DNA of 64,000 nucleotides from Streptomyces marokkonensis. Lineage in GTDB: Bacteria > Actinomycetota > Actinomycetes > Streptomycetales > Streptomycetaceae. Where the stretch lies: contig NZ_VSKS01000023.1 of the NCBI RefSeq assembly GCF_008312835.1, positions 57,924-121,923 of the forward strand, written 5' to 3'. The notes under the pieces were generated by a model that saw nothing but the letters and a program-made list of their open reading frames with translations, was not told the origin of the DNA and did not search any database. The position numbers and the translations under genes are program-made. Shown here piece after piece: positions 15,228 to 25,343 of the stretch. Within the stretch, counting starts at the first letter, position 1. Each line of letters starts with the position of its first letter.

Positions 15228-16681
15228 CGAGGCCGGTACGCCGCTTCCGCTCGCTCCCGATCCGGGCGCGGCTGTCCCTGCTGGTGGCGGCGGCGGTGGC
15301 GTTCGCGGTGGCGGCGGTGTCGGTGACCTGCTGGTTCATCGTGCGGGGCAAGTTGTACGACGAGATCGACGACGATCTGCGGTCGTCGGTCCTCACGCTC
15401 CAGCGGGAGGAGTTCGAGCAGCTCACCAACGCCTGCGTCCAGGAGCCGTCCGACACGGGCACCATCACCCCGCGCAGCAAGCAGTACGCCCAGCTGGTCC
15501 GCTCGGACGGCAGGGTGTGCGTGCTGCCCTACTCCGCGGCCGCGGTCGACGTCACGGGCGGCGACAAGGAGGTGGCCGCGAACCCCGACCCGAACGAGGG
15601 GTTCTTCCGCAACGGCACGGACAGCAACGGCACGCGGGTGCGCGTGCTGACGACGGCCGTCACCGTCAAGACCGGGCCGCTGAGCCGGGCCGTGGCGCAG
15701 GACCACGCCTTCGTCGTGGCCCTGCCGCTCAGCAACACCCAGTCCACGCTGAACGAGCTGGCCCTGCTCCTGCTCCTGGTCTCCGGCATCGGCGTCCTCG
15801 GCTCCGCCGCCGCGGGACTCGCCGTCGCCCGCGCGGGCCTGCGCCCCGTCGACCGGCTCACCGAGGCCGTGGAACACGTGGCCCGCACCGAGGACCTGGG
15901 CATCCGCATCCCGGTGGAGGACGACTCCGACGACGAGGTCGCCCGGCTCTCCCGCTCCTTCAACTCCATGACGTCCGCGCTGGCCGGCTCCCGCGACCTC
16001 CAGCAGCAGCTCATCGCGGACGCCGGCCATGAACTGCGCACCCCGCTCACCTCGCTGCGCACCAACATCGAACTCCTCACCCGCAGCGAGGACACGGGCC
16101 GCCCGCTGCCCGCCGATGACCGCAAGGCCCTGCTCACCTCCGTGAAGGCGCAGATGACCGAACTCGCGTCCCTCATCGGCGACCTGCAGGAGCTGTCCCG
16201 CCCGGACACCGGCCAGCACGCCGGCCGGACCCGGATCGTCGCGTGGCAGGACACCGTCGAATCGGCGCTGCGCCGCGCCCGCCTGCGCGGCCCGGACCTG
16301 ACCATCACCGCGGACGTGCACCCCTGGTACGTACGGGCCGAACCCGCCGCCCTGGAACGGGCGGTGGTCAACGTCCTCGACAACGCGGTGAAGTTCAGTC
16401 CGCCGGGCGGCACGATCGACGTCCGCCTCACCGACGGCGTCCTCACCGTCCGCGACCACGGCCCCGGCATCCCCGCCGACGAACTCCCCCACGTCTTCGA
16501 CCGCTTCTGGCGCTCACCCACCGCCCGCGCCCTCCCCGGCTCCGGCCTCGGTCTGTCCATCGTGGCCCGCACGGTCCAGCAGGCGGGCGGCGAGGTCGTC
16601 CTGGCCCCGGCCGACGGCACCGGCACGACGGCCACCATCCGCCTCCCGGGCGCCCCGACACCGCCGCCCGAGGTGCCTTAG
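15224..16681 (+). CDS. Sensor histidine kinase
   Basis: A 485-residue membrane kinase. Helices at about 18-40 and 178-203 flank an extracytoplasmic sensor of about 135 residues with two Cys. Then come HAMP (about 204-256) and HisKA with the H-box [14 protein letters not shown] (His269). The ATPase domain shows [14 protein letters not shown] (N box), DHGPGIP (G1) and GSGLGLSIV (G2). Its GTG overlaps the response regulator stop by 4 nt. The signal it senses is unknown. The organisation protease, regulator, kinase suggests envelope stress sensing, by analogy with MprAB-PepD. Confidence 0.92.
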   Translation: MTRPVRRFRSLPIRARLSLLVAAAVAFAVAAVSVTCWFIVRGKLYDEIDDDLRSSVLTLQREEFEQLTNACVQEPSDTGTITPRSKQYAQLVRSDGRVCVLPYSAAAVDVTGGDKEVAANPDPNEGFFRNGTDSNGTRVRVLTTAVTVKTGPLSRAVAQDHAFVVALPLSNTQSTLNELALLLLLVSGIGVLGSAAAGLAVARAGLRPVDRLTEAVEHVARTEDLGIRIPVEDDSDDEVARLSRSFNSMTSALAGSRDLQQQLIADAGHELRTPLTSLRTNIELLTRSEDTGRPLPADDRKALLTSVKAQMTELASLIGDLQELSRPDTGQHAGRTRIVAWQDTVESALRRARLRGPDLTITADVHPWYVRAEPAALERAVVNVLDNAVKFSPPGGTIDVRLTDGVLTVRDHGPGIPADELPHVFDRFWRSPTARALPGSGLGLSIVARTVQQAGGEVVLAPADGTGTTATIRLPGAPTPPPEVP

Positions 16682-16756
16682 CGGCCGGGCGGCAACCTTT
16701 CCGTGCCCGGCGGCGACCGATCGGTGTCCCCTCCCCCACACGGAACGGATCGCCGC

Positions 16757-18823
16757 ATGAGCGAGCACCGCGACAGGGCCCGTCACCGCAGGCCCCACAA
16801 GCTCCTGGCCGTCGGCCTCCCGCTGGCCCTGACCACCGCCGGAGTCCTGGTGTACGGCACCGACTTCGTCCCCCAGCGGGCGTCCGCCGCGTCAGCGGCC
16901 GCCGCCCCCGCCTGGGCCACCGCCACCGCCGACGGCTTCGCCTCCGTCAGCGCACTCGGGCAGAACGGCACGTACGGCGGGCGGGACGGCCGGACCGTCA
17001 CCGTGCGGACCCAGGCGGACCTGGAGAAGTACGCCACGGCCCCCGAGCCGTACGTCATCGTCGTGGCCGGAACCATCACCATGAACCCGGTCGGCAAGGA
17101 GATCAAGGTCGCCTCCGACAAGACGATCGTGGGCTCCGGCACGTCCGGGCACATCGTCGGCGGGGGCTTCTTCCTCGGCCAGGGCGTCCACAACGTGATC
17201 ATCCGCAATCTGACGATCCGGGACGCCCACCAGGGCGTCTGGAACGACAAGGAGCACGACTTCGACGCCGTCCAGATGGACGGCGCGCACCACGTCTGGA
17301 TCGACCACAACGACCTGCGGAACATGGCGGACGGCCTGATCGACGTCCGCAAGGACAGCACCTACGTGACCGTGTCCTGGAACAAGCTGAGCCAGAACAA
17401 CAAGACCTTCGGCATCGGCTGGACCGGGAACGTCACCACGGACATCACGATCCACCACAACTGGTTCCGCGAGACGGAGCAGCGCAACCCGTCCACGGAC
17501 AACGCCGCCCACGCGCACCTCTACAACAACTTCCTCGAGGACGTCGCGAACACGGGCATCACCTCCTCGTACGGCAACTACTCGCGCGGCGGCACCCGGA
17601 TGGTCCTGGAGAACAGCTACTTCCAGGGCATGAGGAACCCGGTCATCAAGGACGCGACGGCGACGGTCGTCCAGCGCGGCAACGTCTTCTCGGGCACATC
17701 GGGCCGCAACGAGAGCGGCGGTACGGCGTTCGACCCGAGGACGTACTACGCGTACACGCTCGACCGGGCGGCGGACGTGCCGTCGCTGCTGAAGTCGGGC
17801 ACGGGCCCGCGTACGGCCATCGGCACGACGGCGTCGGCGGAGGCCCCGACGAAGGCCGCGGCCGCGACGACGCTCACCGTCGCCAAGGACGGCACCGGCC
17901 AGTACAGGACGGTCCAGGCGGCCGTGAACGCCGTAGCCGCGAACAACGCCTCCCGTGTGGTGATCTCCATCAAGCCGGGCACGTACCGCGAGACGGTCAG
18001 GGTCCCGTCCAGCAAGCCGCGCGTCACCTTCCAGGGCACCGGCGGCAGCCGCAAGGACACGGTGATCGTCTTCGACAACGCGGCGGGCACGAAGAAGCCG
18101 GACGGCTCGGGCACGTACGGCACCTCCGGCAGTGCCACGGTCGCCGTGGAGGCCGACGACTTCCAGGCCCGCAACCTGACGATCTCCAACGACTTCGACG
18201 AGGGCGCCAACCAGTCCCTCCCCGGCCACCAGGCGGTCGCCCTGCGCACGGCGGCCGACAAGATCCTCCTGGACGGCGTCATCGTCGAGGGCGACCAGGA
18301 CACCCTTCTCCTCGACACGGCAGCGAAGGACAGACTGGGCCGGGTCTACGTGACCAACTCCTACGTCGTCGGCAACGTCGACTTCATCTTCGGCCGGGCC
18401 ACCGCGGTGATCGACCGCTCGGTCATCACCCTGAAGAAGCGCTGGGACGGCACGTCCGCCGGGTACGTCACGGCCCCGAGCACGGCGGCGAACCGCAAGG
18501 GCATCCTCATCGCCAACTCGACGGTGAACGGCGACGTCTCCGCCCGCACCTTCCACCTCGGCCGCCCCTGGCACGCCGGCGGTGACGCCTCCCTCGACCC
18601 GCAGACCACGGTCCGCAACACCACCCTCGGCGCCGCGGTCCGCACCACGCCCTGGACCGACATGAGCGGCTTCTCCTGGAAGGACGACCGCTTCGCCGAG
18701 TACCGGAACACGGGCCCGGGTTCCGGCCCGGCCGGCGCCGACCGCCCCCACCTGACGGACGCGCAGGCCGCCGACCAGGAGATCGCGGACTGGCTGGCGG
18801 GCTGGACCCCCACGGCGTCCTGA
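16757..18823 (+). CDS. Secreted pectate lyase (PL1)-pectin methylesterase (CE8) fusion
   Basis: A 688-residue secreted enzyme with two catalytic modules. After a Tat/Sec-like signal (RHRRPHKLLAVGLPLALTT, processing near ASA), the first module (about 55-360) is a pectate lyase of the PL1 type: WIDHNDLRNMADGLIDV, the HHNWF strand and a right-handed beta-helix repeat pattern. The second (about 385-665) is a pectin methylesterase: EGDQDTLLLDT, GNVDFIFGRA and HLGRPW carry the catalytic Asp residues and Arg. The esterase removes methyl groups and the lyase cleaves the resulting pectate, so a fusion makes biochemical sense. The ATG at 16757 is preferred; a start at 16703 adds 18 residues. Confidence 0.92.
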   Translation: MSEHRDRARHRRPHKLLAVGLPLALTTAGVLVYGTDFVPQRASAASAAAAPAWATATADGFASVSALGQNGTYGGRDGRTVTVRTQADLEKYATAPEPYVIVVAGTITMNPVGKEIKVASDKTIVGSGTSGHIVGGGFFLGQGVHNVIIRNLTIRDAHQGVWNDKEHDFDAVQMDGAHHVWIDHNDLRNMADGLIDVRKDSTYVTVSWNKLSQNNKTFGIGWTGNVTTDITIHHNWFRETEQRNPSTDNAAHAHLYNNFLEDVANTGITSSYGNYSRGGTRMVLENSYFQGMRNPVIKDATATVVQRGNVFSGTSGRNESGGTAFDPRTYYAYTLDRAADVPSLLKSGTGPRTAIGTTASAEAPTKAAAATTLTVAKDGTGQYRTVQAAVNAVAANNASRVVISIKPGTYRETVRVPSSKPRVTFQGTGGSRKDTVIVFDNAAGTKKPDGSGTYGTSGSATVAVEADDFQARNLTISNDFDEGANQSLPGHQAVALRTAADKILLDGVIVEGDQDTLLLDTAAKDRLGRVYVTNSYVVGNVDFIFGRATAVIDRSVITLKKRWDGTSAGYVTAPSTAANRKGILIANSTVNGDVSARTFHLGRPWHAGGDASLDPQTTVRNTTLGAAVRTTPWTDMSGFSWKDDRFAEYRNTGPGSGPAGADRPHLTDAQAADQEIADWLAGWTPTAS

Positions 18824-18850
18824 CCCCGTCTCCCCCGGCCCGCGGGGTCA
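18821..18850. terminator. Possible bidirectional terminator after the pectin enzyme gene
   Basis: Arms TGACCCCG (18821-18828) and CGGGGTCA (18843-18850) with a 14-nt loop. The left arm contains the stop codon of the pectin enzyme gene and the right arm lies 10 nt from the stop of the convergent DUF6177 gene. The stem is short, so confidence is moderate. Confidence 0.45.
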
Positions 18851-18859
18851 CACCAGGGA

Positions 18860-20230
18860 TCAACGGCCCGGCACCCGTGCGCCGCCCTCCCCCAGCCGGT
18901 AGTGCAGAGCCGGCCGGTGACCGGGGCCGAGCCGCACGGGTGCGGGGCCCCGCGCCGTCTCCGTGGCCCGGGGACGGCCCGTCCGGCCGGCCTCCGCGTG
19001 GCCGACGGTGAAGGTCACGGGCGTCGGCACGGGCTCGGCGTGGGCGGGCACGGTCAGGTCGCGGCGGCCGGCGCGGACCGCGGTGAGCAGCGTGACGAGC
19101 CCGTGCCCGGCGTCGAGCTCGGCGGCGAGGTCCTCGACGGCGTCCAGCGGCGGGGACTCGTCGTCGCCGTATCCGAGGGCGAGGGCGATGTCCTCCTCGA
19201 CTCCGGCCGGGGTGCGCAGCACCCGCACGGTGGCGATCAGGGGCCGGTCGGGACGGCCGACCGCGATCAGCCAGGTGGGCCTGGGCGCACGGGAGCGGGC
19301 CAGGTCCGTCACCTGACGTGTGGACCAGGGAAGGTTGACCGGTTCGGCGGTGCTCCACCCGGCCGGGGGCCCGCCGGCCAGCCGCGTGCAGACGGTCTCC
19401 AGGGCACGCCCGAGCTCCAGGTCCGCGTCCGCCGGATGCCGGGTGCGCAGGGTGAGCAGCAGCTGGCGGCCGGGGGCGTCGGCCCGGGCGCGGAAGGCCC
19501 CGGCGAGCCGGGCGGCTCCGTGCGCGTCACGCACGGGGGCGAAGGTGCCCCCCTTCCAGTGCAGCACGGCACCGGACAGGCCGTCGTAGTACCCGTCCTC
19601 GGGATCCTGGACGACCCAGCGGTTGGGCAGTCCGCGCAGGGCGGTGCGGGTGGCCAGGGTGAGGCGGGAGCCGGGTGGGGTGACGATCTGCACGGCACGC
19701 TCGTCCTCGGCGGCCGCGCGCAGGGCGTCGGACAGCCAGCTGGTCATGGCGACCAGCGGGCGGTCCTGGATCACCACGGCGGTGCTCGGGGTGAGGACGT
19801 CGACGGCGGGTGCCGTGGTGGCGGGGACCGGAACGGCGGAGACGTCCGTGGTCAGCGGCACGACGTCGGTGGTGGCGGCCCCGGGCGGCCAGACGGTACC
19901 GCCGAGCACGGTGACCAGACGGCCGGCGAAGGAGCCCGCGAGCCGCCCGGCCTCGGCGACGGCCGTGGAGGCCCGCGCCTCCGTCCACCACACCGGCCCT
20001 TGGTGCGCGGCGCCCTCGCTGCCGAGCAGCCGGGCGGTCTCGCCCGGCACCTGGACCAGGACGGGCGTCTCCACGGACACCAGCGGCCGCCCGTCGGGCG
20101 CGCACAGCTGTACGACCGCGCCGTCGGCCAGGGTGTTCACCCCCAAGTCGGGCCCGCCCGCGTACAGGCCCGCGAGCAGCGTGGGCAGGTCGGGCATCTT
20201 CGGGGTGAGGGCGATGACGTCCTTGGTCAC
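18860..20230 (-). CDS. DUF6177-family protein of the type VII secretion locus
   Basis: A 456-residue soluble protein with no membrane helix or signal. It resembles the family called DUF6177, encoded in Streptomyces type VII (ESX-like) loci. The start MTKDVIALTPKMPDLPTLLAGLYAG is typical; a region around PTWLIAVGRPDRPLIATVRV may be a beta domain. The gene overlaps eccC by 4 nt and is the last of the run on this strand, ending at a small hairpin. Its role is unknown; a cytoplasmic accessory or chaperone role is inferred only from position. Confidence 0.75.
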   Translation of the reverse strand: MTKDVIALTPKMPDLPTLLAGLYAGGPDLGVNTLADGAVVQLCAPDGRPLVSVETPVLVQVPGETARLLGSEGAAHQGPVWWTEARASTAVAEAGRLAGSFAGRLVTVLGGTVWPPGAATTDVVPLTTDVSAVPVPATTAPAVDVLTPSTAVVIQDRPLVAMTSWLSDALRAAAEDERAVQIVTPPGSRLTLATRTALRGLPNRWVVQDPEDGYYDGLSGAVLHWKGGTFAPVRDAHGAARLAGAFRARADAPGRQLLLTLRTRHPADADLELGRALETVCTRLAGGPPAGWSTAEPVNLPWSTRQVTDLARSRAPRPTWLIAVGRPDRPLIATVRVLRTPAGVEEDIALALGYGDDESPPLDAVEDLAAELDAGHGLVTLLTAVRAGRRDLTVPAHAEPVPTPVTFTVGHAEAGRTGRPRATETARGPAPVRLGPGHRPALHYRLGEGGARVPGR

Positions 20231-23200
20231 GGCTTCTCTTCCACGGCGTCGTCGGTGAGGGCGGTCTGCACGATCCGGTGGGGACGGCCCCGGCGGACGA
20301 GCGTGCCCCGTCCCGGCGGCCGCGGCGAGGCGTACAGCCCGGGGAAGAGCTGGCCCTCGGTGCGGTCGCCGGTCATGACGAGCGCGGCCGTGCCGGTCTC
20401 CCGCAGCGTGGTGAGGAAGGGCTCGTACAGGGCGCGGGAGGAGCCGGCGACGCGGCGGGCGACGACGAAGTGCAGGCCGATGTCCTGGGCCGAGGAGATG
20501 TACGGCAGGAAGGGGGCGAGCGGTTGCTGTCCCGCGGTGGTGAGGACGTCGTAGTCGTCGACGAGGATGACGATCCGGGGCCCGTCGAAGGCCGGCTCGT
20601 CGGTCGGAGGGGCGTCGGGGTCGGCCGTCTCCGGCAGGCGCTTGTGCAGTTCACCTGCGATACCGGTGGCCAGCGCGGCGGCGAGCCGGGCGTTGTGGGC
20701 GTAGCCGCCGCGGTAGGGCTCGGGGACGACACCGCGCAGGCTGCGGCGCGGGTCGAAGACGCCGAAGACGACCTCCTCGTCGGAGTACCGCTCGACGAGC
20801 CGGCCGGCGATCAGTTTGAGCAGGTTGGTCTTACCGCACTCGTTGTCGCCGAGGACCAGCAGGTGCTGGTCGCCGCCGAACAGGTCGAGCAGGACGGGAG
20901 CGAGGGTGTCCTGGTCGACGCCGAGCGGGACCGTGCCGGGCTCCGCGGCCGCGGAGGGGAGCCGGGCGGCGGGCAGCCGGGTGGGCAGGACCCGCACCGG
21001 TTCGGCGACCTCGCCGTGCCAGGAGGCGCGGACCGTGCGGACGGCACGCTCCAGGGCCGGGCCGAGGCCGTCCGCCGTGGGCCGGGCGTCGATACGGGGC
21101 AGGGCCACCTGGGCGAAGAGCTTCCCGTCGGTCAGCGCCCGTCCCGGGGTGTCCGCGTCGAGGGTCCCGGACAGCTTGCGGTCGACGGCCGAGTCGGCCG
21201 GGTCGTTCAGGCGCAACTCGACGCGTGAGCCGAACATCGACTGCTGGGCGATGCGTACGTCGTTCCAGCGCAGCATGCCGGCCACCACGTGGATGCCGTA
21301 GCCGCCGCCGCGCTTGAGCAGGTCCGCGACGGCGTCGTCGAGGTCGGCGAACTCGTCGCGCAGGGCACCGAACCCGTCGACGAGCAGGACGACGTCGGTG
21401 GCGCCCAGCTCCGGCAGCCGTCCCTGGCCGCGCAGCCGGCGGAGCTGCTCGACGGAGTCGATGCCGTGCTCGCGGAACACCTCCTCGCGCCGGGCCAGCA
21501 TGGCGCGCACCTCGGCGACCGTACGGGCGGCCCGCTCGTGGTCCGCCCGTCCCGCCACACCGCCGACGTGCGGCAGTCCGGCCAGCGCGGACAGGCCGCC
21601 GCCGGCCAGGTCGAGGCCGTACACGGCGACGTCGTGCGGGGTGTGGGTGAGCGCGAGGGAGAGGGTCAGGGTGCGCAGCAGGGTGGTCTTGCCGGACTGG
21701 GGGCCGCCGATGACGGCGACGTGCCCGCCGGCCACGGTGAGGTCGAGCAGCCAGGGCTGCTGCCACTGCCGGGCCGGGTCGTCGAGCGTGCCCATCGGGA
21801 CGCGCAGCGGATCGCCGCGGTGGGCGAGGCGCAGCCCGTCGGTGTGCGCGGTCAGCGGCCCGGCGGCGGCGTCCAGCGTGGTGGACCCGGGCAGCGGGGG
21901 CAGCCAGATGCGCCGCGCCGGCGGGGCGGCGGTCGCGAGTTGTCCCACCATGACGGACAGGACGGACGGCCCGGTCTCCCGCGGGGCGGCGGTCGGTTCC
22001 TCCGCCTGCGGGGTGCTGCCGCTGTCCTGGCGGGTGCCGTACGCCGGGTAGGGCAGGACGAGCGGCGCGTCGGTGTCGTCCTCGTCGCGGGTGGGTCCGC
22101 GGTGGGCCCCGGAGACGTATCCGGCCTTGAACCGCTCGTACGTCGAGGTGTCCACCTTCAGGTAACCGAAGCCCGGCAGCGGCGGCAGGTGGAAGGCGTC
22201 CGTGGTGTCCAGGACCGTACGGGACTCGTCGGCGGAGAAGGTGCGCAGGCCCAGCCGGTACGACAGGTAGGTGTCGAGCCCCTTGAGCTTGCCGCCCTCG
22301 ATCCGCTGGCTGGACAGAAGCAGGTGGACGCCGATGGAGCGGCCGATGCGCCCGATGGACAGGAACAGGTCGATGAAGTCCGGCTTGGCGGTGATCAGCT
22401 CACCGAACTCGTCGATCACGACGAACAGATGCGGGAGGGCCTCCAGTTCGGGCCGCTCCGTCGCCCGCAGCGTGGCGTAGTGCCCGATGTCGGCGACGTT
22501 CCCGGCGTCCTTCAGCACCTGCTGACGGCGCTTGACCTCACCGGCGAGGCTGGCATGGACCCGCTCGACGAGCCCGGCCTGGTTCTCCAGGTTGGTGATC
22601 ACACCGGCCACGTGCGGGAGTTCGGCGAACGGGGCGAACGTGGCGCCGCCCTTGTAGTCGACCAGGACGAGGGCCAGGTCCTCCGGGGAGTGGGTGGCGG
22701 CCAGGGCGAGGACGAGGGTGCGCAGCAGTTCGCTCTTGCCGGAGCCGGTTGCGCCCACGCACAGCCCGTGCGGGCCCATGCCGAGCCGCGCCGACTCCTT
22801 GAGGTCGAGCAGTACGGGCTCGTGCCGGTCGGTGAGCCCGACGGGCACGCGCAGGAAGTCCCTTTCGCCGCGCGGCGCCCACAGCGTCCGGAGGTCGAGT
22901 GCGGCGGGGTCGTCGATGCCGAGCAGCGCGGGGAAGTCGACGGGACCGGCCACCGGGGTGCCCTCGGCGGCGGACTCCGGGGACAGCCGCAGCGGGGCCA
23001 GCATGCGGGCGACGCCCTCGGCCGTGGGGGCGGTGACGGCGTCCACGGTGCCGTGGGCGACGCCTCCGCGCAGGTCGTCGACGGTGATCCGGTCGCCGTC
23101 CACGGTGATGCGCACGCCGACCTCGCCGGGCTCGTGCACCTGCCGCTCGAGCAGGTGCAGCACGGTGACGCCCATGCTCTCCGGTCCGATCGCCGTGTCC

Positions 23201-24210
23201 GGCAGCGGAAGGTCGGAGGCGGTGGCGCCGTGGGTGTCGCTGACGACGAGGAGCCGGCCGGTGAGCCGCAGCGCGTCCCCGCCGGACAGTCCCCGGCGCA
23301 CTTCGGCGGCGTAGGCGGCGCGCTGCCGCAGGTCCTGTGCGCACAGCACGGCCAGCCGGGGGAGGTCGGGGGCGATCCGACGGCCCGGGACCGCCCCGTC
23401 GTACGTGTGCGGATCCAGCACGTGCGGCAGCCACTTGGCCCAGGCCCACTCGGCCTCGTCGGCGGTGGCGAGCGCGAGGGCCACGTCGTCCGGCGCGTGG
23501 GTCACGGCGGTCTGCACCAGCAGGGCGCGGGCGACGCGGAGCACACCCTCGCGGTCGCCGACGACGCTGACGTTCCCGGCCCGGTCCAGCGGGACGGTGA
23601 GCGGGGCGTCGGTGACGGTGGCGAACCGGCTCTGCAGCGCGCGGGCCTCGTTCAGCATGAACGGGTCGGGCGGGGTGAGGACACCGCCCGCGGGGTTCTG
23701 CCCGACGGCGAGGTCATGGGCGGGTACGGAACCGGTGCCCGCCCGCACCCGCAGGAAGTCGGCGTCCCGGCGGCGCCGCTCCCACAACCGCGCCGGGTCC
23801 CTGATCAGGTCGTACAGGGCCTCCGGCGGTGGGTCGAGGCGGCGGGCCGCGCGGCGCCGTTCCCGCTCCTCGGCGGCCAGTTCCGCCCGCAGCTCCTCCA
23901 GGTACTCCAGGTACCGCTCCCGCTGGACGCGCCGGGTGCGCTGCGCCTTGCCCCGCTGCGACAGGAACAGCACCACGGCCCCGAACAGCGCCGCCACCAG
24001 CACGACCGCCCCGAGCACGGCGAACCGGCTGTTGCGGATGACCGTCATGAGGACGACCGAGCTGATGACTCCCGCCATCGGCAGCAGAGCGGTGGCCGCG
24101 CTGCCGACCTTGCCCTCGGGAAGGTTGGGCGGCGGCTCGATGGTCCGGGCCCCGACGGGGGCGAGCGGCCGGGTCGAACGCGCCGGCCGGTGGATCACCC
24201 GCCGGGTCAT
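20227..24210 (-). CDS. eccC: Type VII secretion ATPase EccC (FtsK/SpoIIIE type, fused CaCb)
   Basis: A 1327-residue motor ATPase of type VII (ESX) secretion. After two N-terminal membrane helices (about 40-85) come three FtsK/SpoIIIE domains with P-loops GATGSGKSE (about residue 485), GGPQSGKTT (about 833) and GDNECGKTN (about 1119). The first domain has the Walker B segment LALVLVDYKGGATF. All three Lys residues are present, so all three sites may bind ATP. The Ca and Cb halves, separate in some mycobacterial systems, are here one chain. EccC recognises C-terminal signals on WXG100 dimers and drives export. It overlaps the MinD-like gene upstream and DUF6177 downstream by 4 nt. Confidence 0.95.
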   Translation of the reverse strand: MTRRVIHRPARSTRPLAPVGARTIEPPPNLPEGKVGSAATALLPMAGVISSVVLMTVIRNSRFAVLGAVVLVAALFGAVVLFLSQRGKAQRTRRVQRERYLEYLEELRAELAAEERERRRAARRLDPPPEALYDLIRDPARLWERRRRDADFLRVRAGTGSVPAHDLAVGQNPAGGVLTPPDPFMLNEARALQSRFATVTDAPLTVPLDRAGNVSVVGDREGVLRVARALLVQTAVTHAPDDVALALATADEAEWAWAKWLPHVLDPHTYDGAVPGRRIAPDLPRLAVLCAQDLRQRAAYAAEVRRGLSGGDALRLTGRLLVVSDTHGATASDLPLPDTAIGPESMGVTVLHLLERQVHEPGEVGVRITVDGDRITVDDLRGGVAHGTVDAVTAPTAEGVARMLAPLRLSPESAAEGTPVAGPVDFPALLGIDDPAALDLRTLWAPRGERDFLRVPVGLTDRHEPVLLDLKESARLGMGPHGLCVGATGSGKSELLRTLVLALAATHSPEDLALVLVDYKGGATFAPFAELPHVAGVITNLENQAGLVERVHASLAGEVKRRQQVLKDAGNVADIGHYATLRATERPELEALPHLFVVIDEFGELITAKPDFIDLFLSIGRIGRSIGVHLLLSSQRIEGGKLKGLDTYLSYRLGLRTFSADESRTVLDTTDAFHLPPLPGFGYLKVDTSTYERFKAGYVSGAHRGPTRDEDDTDAPLVLPYPAYGTRQDSGSTPQAEEPTAAPRETGPSVLSVMVGQLATAAPPARRIWLPPLPGSTTLDAAAGPLTAHTDGLRLAHRGDPLRVPMGTLDDPARQWQQPWLLDLTVAGGHVAVIGGPQSGKTTLLRTLTLSLALTHTPHDVAVYGLDLAGGGLSALAGLPHVGGVAGRADHERAARTVAEVRAMLARREEVFREHGIDSVEQLRRLRGQGRLPELGATDVVLLVDGFGALRDEFADLDDAVADLLKRGGGYGIHVVAGMLRWNDVRIAQQSMFGSRVELRLNDPADSAVDRKLSGTLDADTPGRALTDGKLFAQVALPRIDARPTADGLGPALERAVRTVRASWHGEVAEPVRVLPTRLPAARLPSAAAEPGTVPLGVDQDTLAPVLLDLFGGDQHLLVLGDNECGKTNLLKLIAGRLVERYSDEEVVFGVFDPRRSLRGVVPEPYRGGYAHNARLAAALATGIAGELHKRLPETADPDAPPTDEPAFDGPRIVILVDDYDVLTTAGQQPLAPFLPYISSAQDIGLHFVVARRVAGSSRALYEPFLTTLRETGTAALVMTGDRTEGQLFPGLYASPRPPGRGTLVRRGRPHRIVQTALTDDAVEEKP

Positions 24211-25322
24211 CGCACCTTCACCGCCCGCCGCATCGCCTCGGCGGCCAGGTGGACGGCCGCGTCACGGGTGCCGTGGGCCAGCATGGCGGTGTGGATGGGC
24301 CCTCCCTGGGCGAGATGACGGTCGTAGGGCAGGGTGACGACGGGCACGCCGGGCTCCCGCAGGTGGGCGGCGGCGGTCTTCGCGTCGATGGTGGCGTCCG
24401 GGGTGCCCGCGCTGAGCGCGACAACGGTGGTGGCGAGCGCGGAGTGCGGCAACTGCGCCAGCCAGTCGAGCACTTGCCGGGTTCCGTGGATCCCCTCGGC
24501 GGTCATGGGCGCGACGATCACCCGGGCGTGCGCGGTGTCCATCGCGGTCCGGGCCACCTCGCCGGGCAGGGTCTCGCAGTCGACGACGGTGACGGCGAAG
24601 TAGCGGCGCAGCGCCAGGGTCACTCTGCGGTAGGTGGGCACGTCGAGCGGTGCGCCCACCCGTCCCTGGCTCGCGGGCAGCAGCCAGCCGCCGTCGGCGA
24701 CGGGGACGAGGTAGCCGGTGACGTCGGTGAGCTGCATGGCCGGGGTCAGGATGCGGGCGAGGTCGGCGCACGACCAGCGGACGGTCTCGGCGCCCATCCG
24801 CGTCGGCAGGGTGCCGAGCGCCGCGTCGGCCTCGAGGGTGAGGACGGGGTCGTGCCGGTAGTGGTTGAGGGTGCGCCCGAGCAGCGCGGACACGGTGGAC
24901 TTGCCGACCCCGCCGCGGATGGACGTGACGGCGACGACCCGGCCGGTGGTGACGGGTTGTTGCAGCGCTCGCGCCAGCTCCGTCAGCTGTGTCACGTCCC
25001 GGGCGGCGGAGGAGGTCAGCCGGCGCAGTCCGGCCCCGGCCCGGCGGGTGACGGAGTCGCCGTGCCGGGGCCGGCCCAGGGCGATGGCGAGGCGGGGATC
25101 GATGGTGGGGAGGGAGTCGGGGGCGGGGACGTCGGCGGGTGCGGGAAGGCGCGGGTCGCCCGACGACCGGGGCGCGGCGGCGGAGGTGTCCGCGGCGGGC
25201 CGCACGGGGGCCGGAGCCGGCGACGCGGGCCTTTCCGCCGCCCGCTCCTCGGTCGGCTCCCTCTCGCCCTCCCCGGTCAGCTCCCGCAGCAGATCGCGCT
25301 GCCAGTCCCCCGCCCCGGTCAT
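24207..25322 (-). CDS. MinD/ParA-like ATPase of the type VII locus
   Basis: A 371-residue protein: a Pro/Ala-rich charged N-terminal part of about 100 residues, then a MinD/ParA-type ATPase domain with the deviant Walker A GGVGKST (around residues 136-142), TLEADAALG and VTVVDCETL. Such ATPases (compare EspI of ESX-1) are found in many type VII loci and may position or regulate the secretion machine. No membrane helix. It overlaps eccC by 4 nt and lies 21 nt after eccD, inside the same operon. Role by context. Confidence 0.85.
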   Translation of the reverse strand: MTGAGDWQRDLLRELTGEGEREPTEERAAERPASPAPAPVRPAADTSAAAPRSSGDPRLPAPADVPAPDSLPTIDPRLAIALGRPRHGDSVTRRAGAGLRRLTSSAARDVTQLTELARALQQPVTTGRVVAVTSIRGGVGKSTVSALLGRTLNHYRHDPVLTLEADAALGTLPTRMGAETVRWSCADLARILTPAMQLTDVTGYLVPVADGGWLLPASQGRVGAPLDVPTYRRVTLALRRYFAVTVVDCETLPGEVARTAMDTAHARVIVAPMTAEGIHGTRQVLDWLAQLPHSALATTVVALSAGTPDATIDAKTAAAHLREPGVPVVTLPYDRHLAQGGPIHTAMLAHGTRDAAVHLAAEAMRRAVKVR

Positions 25323-25343
25323 GTCGGTCGTCCCCCAGCCCTT

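Noticed and set aside
21289-24318. A 1009-codon open frame antisense to eccC
   Set aside because: High GC keeps antisense frames open; the translation is low-complexity Gly/Val/Ala-rich and mirrors the codons of eccC, which has clear P-loop motifs.
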